Below are positions 6,471 to 8,083 of a DNA stretch of 8,083 nucleotides, piece after piece. The notes under the pieces were generated by a model. The model did no database searches. It was given only the letters and a program-made list of their open reading frames with translations, and was not told the origin of the DNA. The translations under genes were made by a program, and so were the position numbers. The stretch is from Chloroflexota bacterium (GTDB lineage: Bacteria > Chloroflexota > Anaerolineae > Ardenticatenales > Ardenticatenaceae), in NCBI GenBank assembly GCA_003520455.1, contig DOUV01000099.1, forward strand, positions 17,352 to 25,434. Reading direction: 5' to 3'. Each line of letters starts with the position of its first letter. The first letter of the stretch is position 1.

Positions 6471-6595
6471 GCCTGACGGCTAGCGTCAGCCGCCCGCGCC
6501 GGAGAGAGCATTGATAAGGGGGGAAAGCCTTCAAAATGCCGTCGATCTTACAGGGCGCCGCGGCGGCGTGGGTCGGCTGCACGCACTTGTTGGAC
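6471..6595 (-). repeat. attC-like recombination site (downstream of PIN toxin)
   Basis: Read on the minus strand, the site opens with GTCCAAC (6595-6589), a perfect RYYYAAC box, and closes with GTCAGGC (6477-6471), one base from GTTAGGC. Between them, after short unpaired spacers of 4 and 5 bases, lies an 18-bp stem: plus-strand 6483-6500 pairs with 6565-6584, with one G-T wobble and exactly two extrahelical bases (T6573 and C6580) on one arm. The terminal loop is 64 bases. The overall length of about 125 bases, the outer boxes, the unpaired spacer and the extrahelical bases are the defining architecture of integron attC sites. It begins ten bases after the original PIN toxin stop, as expected in a cassette. 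The changed T in the GTT of the distal box suggests a degenerate or inactive site. Confidence 0.55.
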
Positions 6596-6605
6596 GGCAG
6601 CACGG

Positions 6606-7017
6606 TTAGGGCTGCTTCACGAACACTTGTGGCGTGACGATCTATCCCCCGAAAGGGATGGAGCACCAGCAGATCGGCATCACCGCTGATAATCCAGGTG
6701 GCCTTGCCGCTCAGCGCGAGTTCGAGAAACGTGTTGTCTTTGATGTCACGACACTCGGTCACAACGTCTGTAACCTCAATCAAGCTGGTGTCACGGATGA
6801 AAGCGGCGAGGAATCACAGCCGCTCGTCTTTCTGCACATAGCGATCAAACTTTGGGCGGCGCAGCACCTCATCGAATTCATCGATCGTTGCCACAGATGC
6901 CAGCACGATCCTGTGGGCAAAGGCGCGATCAACCGCCTGACGTGGAACCGACCGCGGCAGCAAGAGCGCGCTCACAAGTACCCCAGTATCGAGGACAGAA
7001 CGGGGATCACTCGTCAC
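6606..7017 (-). pseudogene. PIN-domain toxin broken by an in-frame TGA and a 3' frameshift
   Basis: The product would be a VapC-type PIN-domain ribonuclease. From GTG 7017 the frame gives SVLDTGVLVSALLLP (first catalytic Asp at residue 10), an acidic cluster IDEFDE at about 45-50 and VLRRPKFDRYVQKDERL, then a TGA (6816-6814). The same frame continues without shift: FLAAFIRD, VTECRDIKDNTFLELALSG and WIISGDADLLVLHPFRGI, with the remaining acidic motifs intact. Relatives have ERLRFLAA here, so a single CGA-to-TGA change explains the stop. After HPFRGI the frame drifts, but a neighbouring frame gives IVTPQVFVKQP and a TAA at 6608-6606, the usual C-terminus, so a small indel near 6640 is a second lesion. 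The start overlaps the antitoxin stop by 11 bases. Catalytic residues fall on both sides of the stop, so the short product should be inactive. Confidence 0.85.
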
Positions 7018-7237
7018 GGAGCAGCCGCTCCAGGATGTCAGCTGTCAGACCGTGTGCCTCGGCTTTGGTGCCGATCTCATCCATAATGTCAGCCAGCGAG
7101 CCACTCGGCAGGTCCGCCAGCTCGCGCAGTCGCAAGCGGAGAAGGAGTTGGATTTTCTTTTGGTCTTCGGTGGATGCCTCACGATACACGCGGGCCGTCT
7201 CGGCATCGACCGGGATCGGAATAACCGTATCGATCAT
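7007..7237 (-). CDS. VapB-like antitoxin of the PIN toxin
   Basis: This 76-residue protein matches a small antitoxin family that accompanies PIN toxins: an N-terminal strand (IPIPVDAETARVYREAS), a central helical stretch (KKIQLLLRLRLREL at about 27-40), then SLADIMDEIGTKAEAHGLTADILERLL at about 48-73. Such antitoxins bind and neutralise the toxin and usually repress their own promoter. ATG 7237 is chosen over upstream in-frame codons because GAGGAG lies nine bases before it and the upstream extension is not conserved-looking. It overlaps the toxin start, so the pair was translationally coupled. The gene appears intact although its toxin is broken. Confidence 0.75.
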   Translation of the reverse strand: MIDTVIPIPVDAETARVYREASTEDQKKIQLLLRLRLRELADLPSGSLADIMDEIGTKAEAHGLTADILERLLRDE

Positions 7238-7277
7238 GGCGCGGTGCTCCTCGCTGGTGTCCCATGCGCTTGTTGGC

Positions 7278-7299
7278 GTGACAGCATTATAGCACTCAC
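7278..7299 (-). promoter_or_regulatory. extended -10 promoter with overlapping dyad (antitoxin operator?)
   Basis: On the minus strand TGCTATAAT (7294-7286) is a perfect extended -10 box about 50 bases upstream of the antitoxin ATG. It lies in the middle of an imperfect 22-bp dyad (7278-7299) with arms GTGA..GC and GC..TCAC, matching at 14 of 22 positions. An operator overlapping the -10 is the usual arrangement for autoregulated toxin-antitoxin operons. The promoter is well supported; the operator is inference. Confidence 0.5.
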
Positions 7300-7384
7300 A
7301 CCGCCGATTGGGTGAGCATCTACCGGTGGCTGCAGTCGGCCTCAACAGAGCGACATCGAGATAGAGAAATGGGTGATGGCTGCC

Positions 7385-7485
7385 ACCCAACGGCCAGGTT
7401 CAGCGGTGCTGAGCGGGCCACAGACAATACGCCTGTAACTGAAAACGTCGCCCCGCTCAGCGTCCGCTGGGACGCGTTGTTATAC
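7385..7485 (-). repeat. attC-like recombination site (downstream of hicA)
   Basis: Read on the minus strand, it begins five bases after the hicA stop with GTATAAC (7485-7479; six of seven positions of RYYYAAC), followed by AAC, and ends with GTTGGGT (7391-7385), a perfect GTTRRRY box. The stem joins 7401-7406 with 7464-7469 and 7408-7417 with 7452-7461, 16 bp in all, interrupted by T7407 opposite GT (7462-7463), an extrahelical feature. The boxes and stem are separated by 9-base unpaired spacers on both sides; alternatively CAACG (7388-7392) pairs with CGTTG (7475-7479). The loop is 34 bases. No T-run follows, so it is not a terminator. Confidence 0.5.
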
Positions 7486-7490
7486 CGTGC

Positions 7491-7715
7491 TCACCGATGC
7501 TGCACAAACGCCTCAACTGTTAAGCCGATATCGGACGCTATCTTCCGTAGCAGAGTTGGCGAAATGTCTCTGCCCTTGTGAAACGGACCCGTTGTGACTC
7601 GACCGTCTGGATGCCGGAATTGCTTGTGGGAGCCACGCTGCCGGACTTCAGCGAAGCCGAGCACGTGAAGTATCTTGATGACCTCCTGGGGCTTGAGGAC
7701 CGGAATCGTGCCCAT
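7491..7715 (-). CDS. hicA: HicA-type mRNA interferase toxin
   Basis: The 74-residue protein is a HicA (YcfA-like) toxin, a double-stranded-RNA-binding-fold ribonuclease that cleaves mRNA when not held by HicB. The family pattern is complete: KPQEVIKILHVLGF at about 8-21, the catalytic histidine in RGSHKQFRHPDG (His30), the strand VTTGPFHKGRDIS at about 40-52 and the final helix LLRKIASDIGLTVEAF. Length is normal for the family. ATG 7715 is two bases after the hicB stop, so the two are cotranscribed with the antitoxin gene first. No frame damage is visible, so the toxin is probably functional. An attC-like site starts just after its stop codon. Confidence 0.93.
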   Translation of the reverse strand: MGTIPVLKPQEVIKILHVLGFAEVRQRGSHKQFRHPDGRVTTGPFHKGRDISPTLLRKIASDIGLTVEAFVQHR

Positions 7716-7717
7716 CC

Positions 7718-7927
7718 CTACACGACGACGATCTGCTGCGTACCCACGAACTCAGCTTCAAGCTGCGGCTCCTTGTCTTCAAGTAGCATTTCGAGTACCT
7801 CCCGAAGGTTCTGCCGCAGCTCGTCGAGGGTCTCCCCTTGCGAATGAGCGCCAGGGAAGCCGGGGACGAAGCCGACGTAAAGGCCCGTATCTTTATCTTT
7901 TTCAACGACCGCGGTGAAGGTTCTCAT
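7718..7927 (-). CDS. hicB: HicB-type antitoxin
   Basis: This 69-residue protein is a short HicB antitoxin, which binds HicA and blocks its RNase activity. It shows the usual partial RNase-H-like fold: FTAVVEKDKDTGLYVGFVPG at about 4-23, the conserved FPGAHSQGETLDEL at 24-37 and the helix RQNLREVLEMLLED. No C-terminal DNA-binding ribbon-helix-helix or HTH domain is present, as in many short HicB proteins, so autoregulation by HicB itself is uncertain. The ATG is preceded by GGAGGG eight bases upstream. The hicB-hicA order is the common one for this subgroup. Confidence 0.93.
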   Translation of the reverse strand: MRTFTAVVEKDKDTGLYVGFVPGFPGAHSQGETLDELRQNLREVLEMLLEDKEPQLEAEFVGTQQIVVV

Positions 7928-7952
7928 ACTCGCTTCCCTCCATTTACGACAG

Positions 7953-7966
7953 ATAGACTGATCTAT
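7953..7966 (-). promoter_or_regulatory. small inverted repeat upstream of hicB
   Basis: ATAGA (7953-7957) and TCTAT (7962-7966) form a 5-bp perfect inverted repeat with a 4-base centre, 26 bases upstream of the hicB start. The position would suit an operator. No strong -10/-35 pair is recognised for hicBA, so the promoter remains unplaced. Confidence 0.2.
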
Positions 7967-8006
7967 TTCGGGAACGCCGTTTTGTTTCTCTCCTGGCTCC
8001 TGCGCG

Positions 8007-8083
8007 GTATAACGGCAGCGAGCGAAATCGCCACTGGCTGAGGCGAGTCTACCCCATTGAACTATACTAGACGTGCTCCGCCG
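8007..8083 (-). repeat. possible third attC-like site, cut by the window edge
   Basis: On the minus strand GTTATAC at 8013-8007 resembles a GTTRRRY box and lies upstream of hicB, where the previous cassette's attC would end. It is preceded by a short imperfect hairpin (CAGC at 8016-8019 and GCTG at 8037-8040 as outer arms), and CGGCGGAGC at the extreme edge is partly complementary to GCTGCCG next to the box. A proper opposite box is not visible inside the window; the best internal candidate is GTTCAAT (8062-8056). Confidence 0.2.

Larger units (their letters stand above)
6477..7391 (-). mobile_element. putative integron-type cassette carrying an antitoxin-PIN toxin pair
   Basis: The segment between the distal boxes of the two attC-like sites is about 915 bases and contains a promoter, one antitoxin gene, one PIN toxin gene and the terminal attC-like site, all in minus orientation. 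This is the layout of a promoter-bearing toxin-antitoxin cassette from a sedentary chromosomal integron. No integron integrase gene is within the window, so the array would be of the integrase-lacking (CALIN) type here. The boundary positions are inferred from the core boxes. Confidence 0.42.

Noticed and set aside
6814..6816. Recoding of the in-frame TGA as selenocysteine or programmed readthrough.
   Set aside because: The family has Arg there, no selenocysteine-type hairpin is evident just downstream, and a second frameshift lesion is present at the 3' end.
6471..7485. CRISPR array or insertion-sequence terminal repeats as explanation of the inverted repeats.
   Set aside because: The two elements differ in sequence, there are no regularly spaced direct repeats, no transposase gene and no target duplications; the similarity is in structure and placement only.
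8038..8083. Minus strand resembles the 5' half of a tRNA (TAGTTCAATGGGGTAGAC).
   Set aside because: No anticodon arm, no GTTCGA-type T-loop and no matching acceptor stem follow in the window, and the D-stem does not pair properly.

Overview
The window is from a GC-rich bacterium. Genes are tightly packed, starts are a mix of ATG and GTG with purine-rich ribosome binding sites, and two clear intrinsic terminators are present. The combination of a bacterial single-RRM protein, several PIN/HicA/BrnT-type toxin-antitoxin (TA) genes and a remnant of a tyrosine recombinase with an N-terminus of a kind I associate with Chloroflexota suggests Chloroflexota or a similar environmental lineage. That assignment is inference; no rRNA or other marker is present.

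Left half (1-4288, plus strand): a 403-base leader, in which a partial minus-strand reading frame may run off the left edge, precedes a full-length formate--tetrahydrofolate ligase gene (fhs, 404-2116). A perfect 16-bp stem terminator closes it. A two-gene operon of unknown function follows, with its own extended -10 promoter: a 216-residue protein ending in a Cys/His cluster (2277-2927), translationally coupled through a TGATG overlap to a 453-residue four-helix membrane protein (2927-4288).

Middle (4289-5461): a non-coding stretch holds the broken N-terminus of a phage-type tyrosine recombinase (4454-4642, minus). Next comes a promoter with a long leader, an RRM RNA-binding protein gene (4854-5144), a strong terminator and a small unknown gene (5237-5461).

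Right half (about 5466-8083, minus strand): this is the accessory and most interesting part. Three TA modules lie in the same orientation in different states of decay: intact hicBA (7491-7927); an intact VapB-like antitoxin followed by a PIN toxin gene broken by an in-frame TGA and a 3' frameshift (6606-7237); and a decayed BrnT-type toxin with its antitoxin (about 5899-6178). Directly after the hicA stop, and again directly after the original PIN stop, lie long imperfect inverted repeats (7385-7485 and 6471-6595). They have outer 7-base boxes close to RYYYAAC/GTTRRRY, an unpaired spacer and a stem with one or two extrahelical bases, which is the architecture of integron attC sites. I read this region as a sedentary integron-type cassette array lacking a visible integrase (a CALIN-like cluster) whose cassettes are TA modules. 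This rests on sequence pattern only and needs covariance-model and comparative checks.
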